Shown here piece by piece: positions 51,106 to 59,828 of a stretch of DNA of 64,000 bases (position 1 is its first letter; each line of letters starts with the position of its first letter). The notes under the pieces were generated by a model, which saw only the letters and a program-made list of their open reading frames with translations, was not told the DNA's origin and searched no databases. The translations under genes and the position numbers were made by a program. This DNA comes from an uncultured Ruminococcus sp. (GTDB lineage Bacteria; Bacillota; Clostridia; Oscillospirales; Ruminococcaceae), in the NCBI RefSeq assembly GCF_947301925.1, contig NZ_CAMYUE010000006.1, forward strand, positions 1-64,000. The letters run 5' to 3'.

Positions 51106-51492
51106 ATGGGTAAATTTATCATCAAGGCTACAAAAACAGGCTTTACATTCAGCCTGAAGGCAGGCAACGGAGAGGTCATCGCTACGGGCGGAGAGGTATA
51201 CAACACTCTCGCAAGCGTCAAGAACGGTATCGCAAGCGTCGCAAATAACGCTCCGGCAGCTAATCTTGAGGACCAGACCATCGAGGGATTCCAGACAGAG
51301 ACTAATCCGAAATTCGAGATATATAAGGACAAGTCAGGCGCGTTCAGATTCCGCCTTAAAGCAAGAAATGGTGAGATCATCGCCGCCAGTGAGGGCTATG
51401 TCAAGAAGGACAGCTGCAAGAAGGGTATCGCCAGCGTGAGAAAGAACGCCGTTGACGCTCCCGTTATAGAGCCCGAGCCCGAGAAGAAATAA
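51106..51492 (+). CDS. YegP/DUF1508-type two-repeat protein
   Basis: 128 residues. Two copies of the YegP module are visible: GFTFSLKAGNGEVIATGGEVYNT.. and GAFRFRLKARNGEIIAASEGYVKK.., each ending in a KxGIASV(R/A)NNA block. YegP-type proteins are small and soluble with an unknown role. Start ATG at 51106, 11 bases after AAAGGTG, giving MGKFIIKATKTG. The perfect consensus promoter and the hairpin terminator after it suggest a single, highly expressed gene. Confidence 0.88.
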   Translation: MGKFIIKATKTGFTFSLKAGNGEVIATGGEVYNTLASVKNGIASVANNAPAANLEDQTIEGFQTETNPKFEIYKDKSGAFRFRLKARNGEIIAASEGYVKKDSCKKGIASVRKNAVDAPVIEPEPEKK

Positions 51493-51534
51493 GTCCGCAT
51501 AAACCGCAGCCATGCGGTGAGCATACAGAAGTAT

Positions 51535-51568
51535 GCCCCTGTGCAGTGATATGCACGGGGGCTTTCTT
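51535..51568 (+). terminator. Terminator of the YegP-like gene
   Basis: Arms GCCCCTGTGCA (51535-51545) and TGCACGGGGGC (51552-51562), followed by TTTCTT. Confidence 0.8.
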
Positions 51569-51610
51569 ATGGAAATTTGTGACCGGTGGTCTTTAATTCA
51601 CAAAAATCTA

Positions 51611-51639
51611 TTGACAGGAACGCTGAAATATTATATAAT
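51611..51639 (+). promoter_or_regulatory. Full-consensus promoter of rny
   Basis: TTGACA at 51611-51616, 17 bases, TATAAT at 51634-51639. The predicted leader to the rny start is about 290 nt. Confidence 0.85.
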
Positions 51640-51767
51640 AATTATGTTGTATTTATTTGCATAATATTACTATGGCAGTATATGCAGCTTTGTTTTACAT
51701 CATTATCCGCATAAGGCAATACATACATAAGCCGCGGTTTTTTAAATATGATAACGGAACAAATTTT

Positions 51768-51794
51768 GGACGGGAGAACGTCCGTCTATTTTTT
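51768..51794 (+). terminator. Possible attenuator in the rny leader
   Basis: A hairpin (GGACG with CGTCC, loop of 6) is followed by GTCTATTTTTT, an intrinsic-terminator shape inside the long 5' leader, about 130 nt after the predicted start. A second GC-rich hairpin region (gcccc/gggg) follows at once. The rest of the 445-base gap before rny has no other feature. Confidence 0.5.
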
Positions 51795-51937
51795 GCGGGT
51801 CTGCCCCGTATGGGGAGGCTCTTGATCTATATATTTATAAATGAATAAAATAATGCGGCATTTACCGCCTTTAAGTAATAATCAAAACATGATACAAACT
51901 TTTGATATTTTTTTACGAAAAGGAGGTAATGCACTGT

Positions 51938-53515
51938 ATGAACTTGGGTCTGGCTATTGTTCTTATCCTCGTTGCGCTTGCGGCCGGTATCGGCGTGGGT
52001 TATGCTCTCTTCTTCAAGAAGGGCGTCGCAGCAGGCGTTGAGCAGCGTAAGCGCGACGCAGAGGCTATCGTAGGCTCTGCCGAGCAGCAGGCCGAGCGTA
52101 TTGTCGAGGACGCCGAAAAGGATGCCGACAATAAGAAGAAAAGCGCTCTCATAGAGGCTAAGGACGAGATACATAAGCTCCGCACGGAAGCGGACAAGGA
52201 GATCAAGGATCGCAGAGCAGAGCTGTCACGTCAGGAAAGACGTATGCAGCAGAAAGAAGAAAACTTAGACAAGAAAACAGATAACCTCGAGAAGAAGGAG
52301 GAGACCCTCAACCAGAAGATCAAATCAGCTGACGAAAAGCTGAAGGAGGCTGACTCTATCAAGAAGAGCCAGATGGATATTCTCGAGCGTATATCCGAAT
52401 TCACAAAGGATCAGGCTAAGGAGTACATCATCTCAAAGCTGGAGGATGACCTCGTCCATGAAAAGGCCGTAAAGGTCGCTGCCTATGAGCAGATCATCAA
52501 GGACGAATGTCAGGAGAAGGCAAGAAGCTATATCTCACTTGCTATTGCCAAGGTGGCTGCCGATCAGGTATCTGAAGCGGCTGTATCGGTGGTACCGCTC
52601 CCCAATGACGAGATGAAGGGCCGTATCATCGGCCGCGAAGGACGCAACATCAGAACTCTTGAAACCCTTACGGGCGTTGATCTTATCATCGACGACACCC
52701 CAGAGGCCATCACTATTTCCTGCTTCGATCAGATCAGGCGTGAGGTGGCAAGGATCGCTCTCGAAAAGCTTATCGCTGACGGACGTATCCATCCCACACG
52801 CATCGAGGAAATGGTCGAGAAGGCTAAGCGCGAGGTCGAGTACCGCATCAAGCAGGAGGGCGAAAGAGCTGTTATCGAGACCAACGTTCACGGTCTCAAC
52901 CACGAGCTCATCAAGCTCATCGGACGCCTCAAGTTCCGTACAAGCTACAGACAGAACGTTCTCGACCACTCTATTGAGGTCGCCAAGCTCTGCGGAGTTC
53001 TTGCTTCCGAGCTGGGCGTTGACGCAAATGTTGCAAGACGTGCCGGACTCCTCCACGATATCGGTAAGGCTCTTACCTCCGAGATCGAGGGCTCACACGT
53101 TCAGATAGGTGTTGACGTTTGTAAGAAATACAACGAAAACCCTGTTATTATCCACGCTGTTGAGGCTCACCACAATGACGTAGAGCCCAAAACAGTCATT
53201 GCCTGCATAGTTCAGGCAGCCGACGCTATCTCCGCTGCAAGACCTGCCGCAAGAAGCGAAAACTACGAAAGCTACATCAAGCGCCTCCAGAAGCTGGAGG
53301 AGATATGCAACTCCTACGAAGGCGTTGAGAAGTGCTTTGCTGTTCAGGCAGGACGTGAAGTCAGGATCATGGTCATCCCCGAGATCATCAATGATGAGAA
53401 GATGGTCCTCGTCGCAAGACAGATCTCTCAGCAGATCGAATCTGAGATGGACTATCCCGGCCAGATCAAGGTCAACCTTATCCGCGAGAGCAGGGTAACT
53501 GACTACGCTAAATAA
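51938..53515 (+). CDS. rny: Ribonuclease Y
   Basis: 525 residues, the family norm. RNase Y is the membrane-bound endoribonuclease that begins mRNA decay in many Firmicutes. An N-terminal helix (residues 2-25) is followed by a long charged coiled coil (about 28-170), a KH domain with [19 protein letters not shown] and an HD domain with the catalytic LLHDIGKAL. The start ATG at 51938 has AGGAGG 11 bases upstream; an ATG at 51929 is only 2 bases after that site and is less likely. The long leader with a terminator-like hairpin could allow autoregulation, as RNase mRNAs often have (inference). Confidence 0.96.
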   Translation: MNLGLAIVLILVALAAGIGVGYALFFKKGVAAGVEQRKRDAEAIVGSAEQQAERIVEDAEKDADNKKKSALIEAKDEIHKLRTEADKEIKDRRAELSRQERRMQQKEENLDKKTDNLEKKEETLNQKIKSADEKLKEADSIKKSQMDILERISEFTKDQAKEYIISKLEDDLVHEKAVKVAAYEQIIKDECQEKARSYISLAIAKVAADQVSEAAVSVVPLPNDEMKGRIIGREGRNIRTLETLTGVDLIIDDTPEAITISCFDQIRREVARIALEKLIADGRIHPTRIEEMVEKAKREVEYRIKQEGERAVIETNVHGLNHELIKLIGRLKFRTSYRQNVLDHSIEVAKLCGVLASELGVDANVARRAGLLHDIGKALTSEIEGSHVQIGVDVCKKYNENPVIIHAVEAHHNDVEPKTVIACIVQAADAISAARPAARSENYESYIKRLQKLEEICNSYEGVEKCFAVQAGREVRIMVIPEIINDEKMVLVARQISQQIESEMDYPGQIKVNLIRESRVTDYAK

Positions 53516-53550
53516 CCGGTTCGCTGCGGAGTGACCGTTACCGCGTATTT

Positions 53551-53590
53551 ACGGCTGTCGGGCTTTATGCTCGACGGCCGTTATTATTTT
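53551..53590 (+). terminator. Terminator of rny
   Basis: Stem ACGGCTGTCGGGC (53551-53563) pairs imperfectly with GCTCGACGGCCGT (53569-53581), followed by TATTATTTT. Confidence 0.75.
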
Positions 53591-53710
53591 GCTGTGAAGG
53601 CAGGAGGGGGATCGGGGGAAAGGCTTTATATAAAGATACAGAAAATGTCATGTTTCTCCTCTTGCCTTCAGAGCAAAATAAATATGTAAAAATACGAAGG
53701 GGGTATTTTT

Positions 53711-55417
53711 ATGAAAAAAAAGACTATCATAAGATGGCTTGCTTCAGCAGCTGTTACGGCACTTATGGCAGCTGCGGCCATACCTGCCTCCGCAGGAGCG
53801 GAGTGGAGACAGGTGGACAGGATGGGCGACCTGAACTGCGACGGTGAAGTGAATGTGGCGGATATCGTCACCCTTTCAAGACACCTTCTCGGCAAGGAAA
53901 AGCTCTCCGACAAGGGCGTGTACAACATAGGCAGTTCGTATTACGCCATAGGCAATATCAGCGATACTCAGAATATGTCGTCGGCTCAGGCGGTACAGGG
54001 CAATGGACTTGTCCAGAAGGCAGACCTCGACCGCGACGGCGTTATAGACTCACTTGACCTTTCAAGGCTCAGGAAGAACGTGGTGGCTGCAAAGCCCTCC
54101 GACGGGCTTTACCGCTGGTACGAGACCACTACGACCACAACTACTACCACTACTACGACCACAACCACTACTACCACGACGCAGCCCAAAAAGGACTTCA
54201 TTCCTGCGCCTGTGTATGATATGTACGGCACTCTGCCGTCCCAGGGAAGCCCCAATCTGCTCATATTCTATGTGGATTTCCCCGATTGCAGGTTCAGCTA
54301 CGAGCCCACTACCGACCGCATCGAGCAGATAGCCTTCGGCCCCGAGAACGCCGAATCAAAAGCATATCCCTTTGAGAGCTTCTCGGCATTCTATTCAAGA
54401 GCCTCGAAGGGGCAGATGCAGCTCGGCGGAAAGGCCTACAGGTATACCTGCCAGAAAAATATATCAGCATACGAGGGCGATGTATATAAGGCGGACTTCA
54501 CCACCGAGGTCATCAAGAATATGGACAGCCAGATAGACTACAGGCAGTTCGACGCCGACAATGACAAGGTCATCGACGCTATACTCTTCTGTGTGCCCGG
54601 CTCATCGGACGAGCAGGAGTGGTGGCCCTGCGCAGGCGGCTTCGGCGGCAACTTCTGGATGAAGGTGGACGGTATGTCCGTCGGCCATGTCATTACGGGC
54701 AATGCCGATATCAAATCGGATAACGACTATACCAACTTCGTATCCACCTACCTCCACGAGATGGGTCACTGTATGGGTCTCCCCGACTATTATCTCTACA
54801 ACAGGGACGACTTCGAGGGTATGCACGGCTCTGCCGGCTACGACCTCATGGACGAGGCCTATTCCGACTTCAGCGCCGTATCAAAGCTGATGCTGGGCTG
54901 GTACAGAGAGGATCAGATACAGGTGTACGATCCCGCAAAGGGACGGCAGACCTTTACTCTCACAAACGGACAGTCCGATGAGGGCAACTGCCTTATCATA
55001 CCGCGGGGCACGCTGGACAGCGAGTACAAGTCGGAATACTTCATACTGGAATATACCACTCTCGAAGCCAACAACAGTCAGGTCAAGAGCTATTTCTGGT
55101 GGCGGCCTACGGGAAGCGGCGTAAGACTGCTCCATATCAACGCCACGGAGGCCGACGAGGGCTGGCGGAAGTTCTTCATGTACGAGAGCGGCAACGACGA
55201 AATGACCAATAACGATGATGGCATACGCTTCATAAGACTGGTCAACGACGGCGACAAGGACAATCTGCTACGGAAGGGCAGCAGGGTGGACGAGAATACT
55301 CCCGGCTTTGCTTGGTACGATCTGGCCTCGGGAGCAGAGAACGTTCCTACCGACTTCATAATAACCGTGGGCGAAAAAACTGCGGACGGATATCTCGTTA
55401 CAGTTACGCCGAAATAA
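53711..55417 (+). CDS. Secreted M6-type zinc metalloprotease with dockerin
   Basis: 568 residues. The signal peptide (IRWLASAAVTALMAAAAIPASA) is followed by a type I dockerin (about 39-125), with GDLNCDGEVNVADIVTLSRH and ADLDRDGVIDSLDLSRLRK. A linker of 19 consecutive Thr starts at about residue 139. The peptidase domain covers about 170-560. The zinc site is His349-Glu350-x-x-His353 in HEMGHCMGLPDYY, with Asp359 as third ligand type, which fits the immune inhibitor A/M6 family. The start has GGGGG 8 bases upstream. It probably cleaves proteins outside the cell while tethered to a scaffoldin. The Thr tract is encoded by mixed ACT/ACC/ACG/ACA codons. Confidence 0.93.
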   Translation: MKKKTIIRWLASAAVTALMAAAAIPASAGAEWRQVDRMGDLNCDGEVNVADIVTLSRHLLGKEKLSDKGVYNIGSSYYAIGNISDTQNMSSAQAVQGNGLVQKADLDRDGVIDSLDLSRLRKNVVAAKPSDGLYRWYETTTTTTTTTTTTTTTTTTTQPKKDFIPAPVYDMYGTLPSQGSPNLLIFYVDFPDCRFSYEPTTDRIEQIAFGPENAESKAYPFESFSAFYSRASKGQMQLGGKAYRYTCQKNISAYEGDVYKADFTTEVIKNMDSQIDYRQFDADNDKVIDAILFCVPGSSDEQEWWPCAGGFGGNFWMKVDGMSVGHVITGNADIKSDNDYTNFVSTYLHEMGHCMGLPDYYLYNRDDFEGMHGSAGYDLMDEAYSDFSAVSKLMLGWYREDQIQVYDPAKGRQTFTLTNGQSDEGNCLIIPRGTLDSEYKSEYFILEYTTLEANNSQVKSYFWWRPTGSGVRLLHINATEADEGWRKFFMYESGNDEMTNNDDGIRFIRLVNDGDKDNLLRKGSRVDENTPGFAWYDLASGAENVPTDFIITVGEKTADGYLVTVTPK

Positions 55418-55448
55418 ATTCTGCTGACGGCAGAAAGGAAAGAATCAA

Positions 55449-56918
55449 ATGCCAAAGACCATATTTCACTCAACGGAAAAATCAAACTTCATTCTCAATA
55501 TGACCGAGGAGCAGTTCACAAAGCTGGCCTCACGGGGACTGTTCATCGCTATGTTCATGGCTCCGTTATTCACTGTCATTCCCGAGATCCTATATGACGG
55601 CCTCACCAGCAAGGCAACTTACTCCTATACGGCGGGCGGTCTTGTTATAGGCGGCGTTATCGCCATGATAATCACAATAATCGCCTTTATGAAAAAGTAC
55701 ATAGGCAAGAGGCTGCTGATACCTGTGGGCGCTATGGGACTGATGGAGCTTTGGGGCATATTCTCAATGTTCAGAGGCGTGGATCTTGGTATGTCATTCT
55801 ACGGCTACCCCGAAAGAGGAGAGGGTATGCTGGCGATATTATTCTATTTCTGCTTCTTTGCCTCTGCCTCGGCCCTGAAGCGCGAGGGCGCTCAGAAGAC
55901 AATCATCGACGGCGTTGTAGGCGTGGGACTGATCAACTGCATCATCGCACTCATACAGGTGTTTGCAGGAAGGCTGTCACATTATAAGCTGGCTTCCTCG
56001 GATATAAGGATCAATGCGGCTTCGGGTCTGGCCATGTCGCCTCTGTTCCTGGCAATGGTGCTCACACTGGCGCTTACGGCGGCTCTCGTAAGCTTTGTAA
56101 GCTCTGAGGACAGGAAGCGCAGGATATTCATGCTGGTATGCGCGGCGCTGTTCTCGTTCATAATGATGTTCACATACTCCTTCATAGGCTTCTGCGGACT
56201 GGGCTTTGCAGTTATCGCCGCCTTTGCGTCGGTATTCGTGCTGAAGTCGAAAAAGAGCAGACTGGCCTGCATTCCTGTGAGCCTTGCGGCTGCGGCCGGA
56301 GCCATTGCTCTGGTCTTTGCGGGAGCTATCGGCAATATCAATTCCTACAGGCTGTACGACGGAAGGATACTCTGGTGGGCTGACAGTTACCTCAGAGCCT
56401 CTGCTTCGGGTATCTTCGATTCAAGAGTTGTGGATATAGACGATACCGCTGACGTTTACTTCTATATGAACGGCAGAGCCATGGACGTTGTGGAGCATAA
56501 CCCCCTTACGGGTACGGGCCCCGATCAGATGGCCTTTGCGCTGCTCAGAGTTACCGATGAGTCGGCTAAGTATTCAAGCCTGACCGAGGTGGTATACAAC
56601 TACAAGGGCTGCTTCGACAGAGTTTACAACGAGTATCTCTACACGGCGGCCACAAGAGGCGTCGCCTCGGCGGTGTTCCTTGTGATAACCGTTCTTTCGG
56701 CGGTGATACTGGGGCTGAAGGCCTTCCGCAGAAGAAAGAACGCCGAGAGCTTTACCATATTCGTGATGACTCTGGGCGGAGTCCTGATCTACCTCATCGG
56801 CTGCACCAGCATCACCTATGCGCCTTTGTTCTGGATAGTGGCAGGTGCCGCCTGTGCGGATATCATCACGGAAAAGGAAAAGAAGGCGGCGAAAAAGACG
56901 GCTAAGAAAAGCAAATAA
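55449..56918 (+). CDS. O-antigen ligase/polymerase-like membrane protein
   Basis: 489 residues with about 11-12 membrane helices. A large outside loop (about 310-400) contains NPLTGTGPDQMAF, ending with YNEYLYTAATRG. This GxGPDxxx...xNExLxxxxxxG pattern is the Wzy_C motif of O-antigen ligases and polysaccharide polymerases. The C-terminus is basic (KKAAKKTAKKSK), so inside the cell. It starts 31 bases after the M6 protease gene and may be co-transcribed with it. In a Gram-positive it may act on cell-wall polysaccharide or on protein glycans. No other glycan genes surround it. Confidence 0.82.
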   Translation: MPKTIFHSTEKSNFILNMTEEQFTKLASRGLFIAMFMAPLFTVIPEILYDGLTSKATYSYTAGGLVIGGVIAMIITIIAFMKKYIGKRLLIPVGAMGLMELWGIFSMFRGVDLGMSFYGYPERGEGMLAILFYFCFFASASALKREGAQKTIIDGVVGVGLINCIIALIQVFAGRLSHYKLASSDIRINAASGLAMSPLFLAMVLTLALTAALVSFVSSEDRKRRIFMLVCAALFSFIMMFTYSFIGFCGLGFAVIAAFASVFVLKSKKSRLACIPVSLAAAAGAIALVFAGAIGNINSYRLYDGRILWWADSYLRASASGIFDSRVVDIDDTADVYFYMNGRAMDVVEHNPLTGTGPDQMAFALLRVTDESAKYSSLTEVVYNYKGCFDRVYNEYLYTAATRGVASAVFLVITVLSAVILGLKAFRRRKNAESFTIFVMTLGGVLIYLIGCTSITYAPLFWIVAGAACADIITEKEKKAAKKTAKKSK

Positions 56919-56958
56919 TGCCCCTTTGTGATGTAATAATGAAAATAAGATGAAAACT

Positions 56959-56992
56959 GCGGCCTGATAGACTGACTCTCAGGCCGCTTTTT
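56959..56992 (+). terminator. Terminator after the ligase-like gene
   Basis: Stem GCGGCCTGA (56959-56967) with TCAGGCCGC (56979-56987), followed by TTTTT. Confidence 0.85.
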
Positions 56993-57047
56993 GCCGATAC
57001 TGTGCGGTTTGATATGTGATATGTAAGGCCTTGCTAACAAAAAGCCC

Positions 57048-57075
57048 TTGATTTTTGCATGGGATATGTTACAAT
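57048..57075 (+). promoter_or_regulatory. Sigma-A promoter of the ferredoxin gene
   Basis: TTGATT at 57048-57053, a 16-base spacer, TACAAT at 57070-57075. It lies about 50 bases before the ATG. Confidence 0.6.
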
Positions 57076-57123
57076 AGAAATAACGAGGAGCACTGCTCCC
57101 GAATAACACGGAGGTGTACGTAT

Positions 57124-57294
57124 ATGGCATATATGATTTCTGATGATTGCGTAGCTTGCGGTGCTTGTGCAGGCGAGTGTCCTGTAGGCGCTATCTCTGA
57201 AGGTGACGGCAAGTACGTTATCGACGCAGACGCTTGTGTTGAGTGCGGTGCTTGTGCAGGTGTTTGTCCTGTAGGCGCTCCTAACGCTCAGTAA
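57124..57294 (+). CDS. 2[4Fe-4S] ferredoxin
   Basis: 56 residues, the size of clostridial ferredoxins. Two CxxCxxCxxxCP motifs sit at Cys9/12/15/19 and Cys38/41/44/48, so it holds two [4Fe-4S] clusters. It carries electrons for pyruvate:ferredoxin oxidoreductase, hydrogenase and similar enzymes. The ATG giving MAYMISDDCVACG is 8 bases after GGAGGTG; 23 upstream codons in the frame are not translated by this reading. Codon use (GTT, GCT, TGT, GGC) is biased as in highly expressed genes. It is monocistronic with its own terminator. Confidence 0.97.
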   Translation: MAYMISDDCVACGACAGECPVGAISEGDGKYVIDADACVECGACAGVCPVGAPNAQ

Positions 57295-57308
57295 TCAAAA
57301 AAAAGCAG

Positions 57309-57344
57309 ATAAGCAGTTCCATATGAGGAACTGCTTATTTTTTT
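57309..57344. terminator. Bidirectional terminator between ferredoxin and DUF1540 genes
   Basis: Stem ATAAGCAGTTCC (57309-57320) with GGAACTGCTTAT (57327-57338), followed by TTTTTTT. An A-run precedes it, so it could also end the leftward DUF1540 transcript. Confidence 0.9.
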
Positions 57345-57355
57345 GCCTCCGCGTA

Positions 57356-57538
57356 TCAGTCGCAGCAGCCTGTACGCTTTACGAAGGAATTGCAGTCGGT
57401 ACATTCGGGCACCGTGGGGTCTGCCTCGTGAGTGCCCACCGAGATGCAGTCGAGAGAGCAGTAGTTCTCGGTCACAAGATTGTGACGGCACTGGGATACA
57501 TCGCACTTGATGCACTTGTTTTTCTTCATTTCGTTCAT
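57356..57538 (-). CDS. DUF1540 cysteine-rich protein
   Basis: 60 residues with ten cysteines, beginning MNEMKKNKCIKCDVSQCRHN. The start has AGGTGATC upstream; 13 codons further upstream lie over the ribosome binding site. The pattern KCDVSQCRHN..NYCSLDCISVGTHEA...ECTDCNSF is the DUF1540 family of short clostridial proteins, thought to bind metal through clustered Cys. Its role is unknown. It converges on the ferredoxin gene. Confidence 0.85.
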   Translation of the reverse strand: MNEMKKNKCIKCDVSQCRHNLVTENYCSLDCISVGTHEADPTVPECTDCNSFVKRTGCCD

Positions 57539-57651
57539 TCCGATCACCTCTGTTACAGTATCTGTCCTTTCGGACAATGATAGTATGCCGCGTAATTTGT
57601 GAATTATTCGTGATGTAATGATTACAGGTTTAATACAAATTTCCGCAGATA

Positions 57652-57680
57652 TTGACTTTTTGTCCGAGGTATGATAAGAT
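57652..57680 (+). promoter_or_regulatory. Sigma-A promoter of the Asp-rich membrane protein gene
   Basis: TTGACT at 57652-57657, 17 bases, TAAGAT at 57675-57680, about 45 bases before the ATG at 57731. Confidence 0.7.
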
Positions 57681-57730
57681 TATTGTACGGGGCATTGTCC
57701 CGAATGATATATCAACAGGAGGGGATCTGA

Positions 57731-59749
57731 ATGTTCAATAAGGATCAGAATGACTTTGAAAATCAGCAGATGAACGGAGATCTCAGCGTTTCCGGCGTTG
57801 AGACAATAACCAAAAAGAGCAAGGGCAAGAAGGCCGCTTTGATCGGGGGTATCACTGCAGCTGTTGTTGTAGGCGGCGGTGCTGCTGCTTATGGTCTTTC
57901 CGACACGGTAAAGAATCAGGTTAAGCTCAGGCTCAGTTCACCTGAAAAGTACTACGCATGGGTAACAGAGAACAACTCACAGACCATCGGCGAGTCCGTG
58001 AGCGAATACTACAAGAAGACTCTGGACAGACTTGAGGGCGGACAGACATCTGATCTGGACGTTTCCTTCGCTCCTTCATCGGAGGCTAAGGAAAAGCTCA
58101 TCGACAGTATCTTCGGAAGCAGCTATAATGCCGACGATCAGAAGCTCGTTGATATCATCAACGATAACGAGAGCTTCGGTTTATCCGCTGAGTACTCAAG
58201 CAAGAAGGGCAAGATGTCCGCAGATGTGGCTATGAGCCTCAACGGCGACCGCCTCGTAGGAGCGGACGTTATTATGGACAATGCGGATATGGATTACTTC
58301 TTCCGCGTTCCCGAGCTGAAGGATCAGTGGATAGGCGTTGAAGCAAAGAGCGTTGAGGAAGAGCTGGTAAGCGGTTCCTCTGCCAAGATCATCGAGGCAT
58401 ATAAGGATATACTCGAGGATCCTACCGAGTTCCTCTCACCCGAGGAGCTGGAGACCGAGGTCAACAGGTATGCAAAGGTATGGGGCGACTTCGCCAAGGA
58501 CGTTGAGATCGAAAAGAAGGAAGATGTTGATATCTGCGATATCACTGTAAACTATACAGTCGCTTCCATGGATCTCACCGAGGAGGATCTGGCTAAGCTG
58601 GGCATGGAAATGCTCAAGGAGCTCCGCGACGACAAGATCATCAAGGATATCCTCTCGGACAAGCTTGATGTTGTTGGTGAGGACGAGTTCGAGGACGAGC
58701 TCAAGGAGGAGATCGACAGGATCAAGGACGATATCAAGGACGATTACTACGACGATGACGAAACAGTTATCTCGGTTGATACTTATATCGACTTCACAGG
58801 TACTATCAGAGGCTTCAAGCTCTATAATGATGATGATTATATCTTTGCGGCAATAGGCAAGGACGGCGACGATATCCGCGGCGAGGTTACTTTCGCCGAG
58901 GACGGCGAGGATAAATTCTCCGCTAAGCTCTCCGCTGTTGAGGATCACAAGAAGTTCTCCGGCGATCTGGAGCTCACATTCGAGAACAGCTATTCATATG
59001 ATGATGAGGACGACGATGAGATCGTTGTTTCCGTTGTGTTTGAGGACTTTGAGATAGTTGACGAGGAGAAGGGCTACTTCAACGGCGACTTAACCGTTAC
59101 TATCCCCAAAGTATCACCCTTTACCATCAATTGCAGCGCCGACAAGGACGGACAGAACATAAGCTGCGATATCAATGTGGGCGGTACAAATTACGGCAGA
59201 CTCAGCGTTGATTATTCCGTTGAATACAAGGCTGATATAGATATCCCCGACAAGGACGATGCTTTCATGATCGACATTCAGAACGCCGAGGATCTGGATA
59301 TCGAGGATTACGCTTCAAAGGACGATGTTGAGGACTTTGTAAAGGATATCCTTGTAAAGGTCGGCTTCGATGACAAGGATGCAGCAAAGTACGCTGAGGA
59401 GATCGCAGAGGGCGCATTCGATGACTTCGACCTTGATCTTGACGAGTTTGATCTCGATGATGATGACGATTATGACTTCGACTTTGATGACGACGACGAT
59501 TACGATTTCGGCTTTGACGACGATGATGATTACGATTTCGGCTTTGACGACGATGATGACGACTACGACTTCGATTTCGACGATGACAAGGAGTATACTA
59601 CCAGCGCTTATGAGTTCAGCTTCGATCCCGACAGCTTCAAGTATGAGGACTATAAGAACTACATGACCGAGGAAGAGTTCAATGATATGGTAGACGAGCT
59701 CAAGAAGTACTATGACGAGTATAACAACTCCCAGAAGAAGGCTTCATAA
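57731..59749 (+). CDS. Type II membrane protein with Asp/Tyr/Phe-rich repeats, uncharacterised
   Basis: 672 residues. A cytoplasmic N-terminus (about 1-34, ending in KKSKGKKAA), one helix (about 35-54, LIGGITAAVVVGGGAAAYGL) and a long outside region follow. That region is acidic with alternating strand-like and helical segments. At about residues 565-625 it carries near-perfect repeats of the unit DDDDDYDFGF, encoded by gac/gat runs. Overall it resembles uncharacterised clostridial lipoprotein-like beta proteins. The Asp-rich repeats could bind Ca2+ or other cations (inference). AGGAGGGG precedes the ATG by 6 bases. It is a single gene with its own promoter and terminator. Confidence 0.75.
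   Translation: MFNKDQNDFENQQMNGDLSVSGVETITKKSKGKKAALIGGITAAVVVGGGAAAYGLSDTVKNQVKLRLSSPEKYYAWVTENNSQTIGESVSEYYKKTLDRLEGGQTSDLDVSFAPSSEAKEKLIDSIFGSSYNADDQKLVDIINDNESFGLSAEYSSKKGKMSADVAMSLNGDRLVGADVIMDNADMDYFFRVPELKDQWIGVEAKSVEEELVSGSSAKIIEAYKDILEDPTEFLSPEELETEVNRYAKVWGDFAKDVEIEKKEDVDICDITVNYTVASMDLTEEDLAKLGMEMLKELRDDKIIKDILSDKLDVVGEDEFEDELKEEIDRIKDDIKDDYYDDDETVISVDTYIDFTGTIRGFKLYNDDDYIFAAIGKDGDDIRGEVTFAEDGEDKFSAKLSAVEDHKKFSGDLELTFENSYSYDDEDDDEIVVSVVFEDFEIVDEEKGYFNGDLTVTIPKVSPFTINCSADKDGQNISCDINVGGTNYGRLSVDYSVEYKADIDIPDKDDAFMIDIQNAEDLDIEDYASKDDVEDFVKDILVKVGFDDKDAAKYAEEIAEGAFDDFDLDLDEFDLDDDDDYDFDFDDDDDYDFGFDDDDDYDFGFDDDDDDYDFDFDDDKEYTTSAYEFSFDPDSFKYEDYKNYMTEEEFNDMVDELKKYYDEYNNSQKKAS
59455..59590. 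repeat. In-frame Asp-rich repeats in the membrane protein gene
   Basis: Units of about 27-30 bases (gacgattacgatttcggctt and variants) recur four to five times. Reading frame is kept throughout. Confidence 0.8.
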
Positions 59750-59761
59750 AGAACAAAACAC

Positions 59762-59794
59762 AAAGACCTCCGTATGATACGGAGGTCTTTTTTT
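59762..59794 (+). terminator. Terminator of the Asp-rich protein gene
   Basis: Stem AAAGACCTCCGTA (59762-59774) with TACGGAGGTCTTT (59778-59790), then TTTT. Confidence 0.9.
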
Positions 59795-59800
59795 ACATGA

Positions 59801-59821
59801 AAAAGGGAGCTGAACGCTCCC
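59801..59821 (-). terminator. Terminator of the coaBC/DUF3592 operon
   Basis: Arms GGGAGC (59805-59810) and GCTCCC (59816-59821), with a T-run on the minus strand side. Confidence 0.7.
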
Positions 59822-59828
59822 TCTGATG

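Noticed and set aside
51657..51848. A 63-codon plus-strand frame in the rny leader
   Set aside because: No ribosome binding site; it crosses the terminator-like hairpin and shows no codon bias.
54126..54180. The ACN repeat in the M6 protease gene as a phase-variable microsatellite
   Set aside because: The Thr codons are mixed (ACT, ACC, ACG, ACA), so the DNA is not a uniform short tandem repeat and slippage would be limited; any change would also stay in frame.
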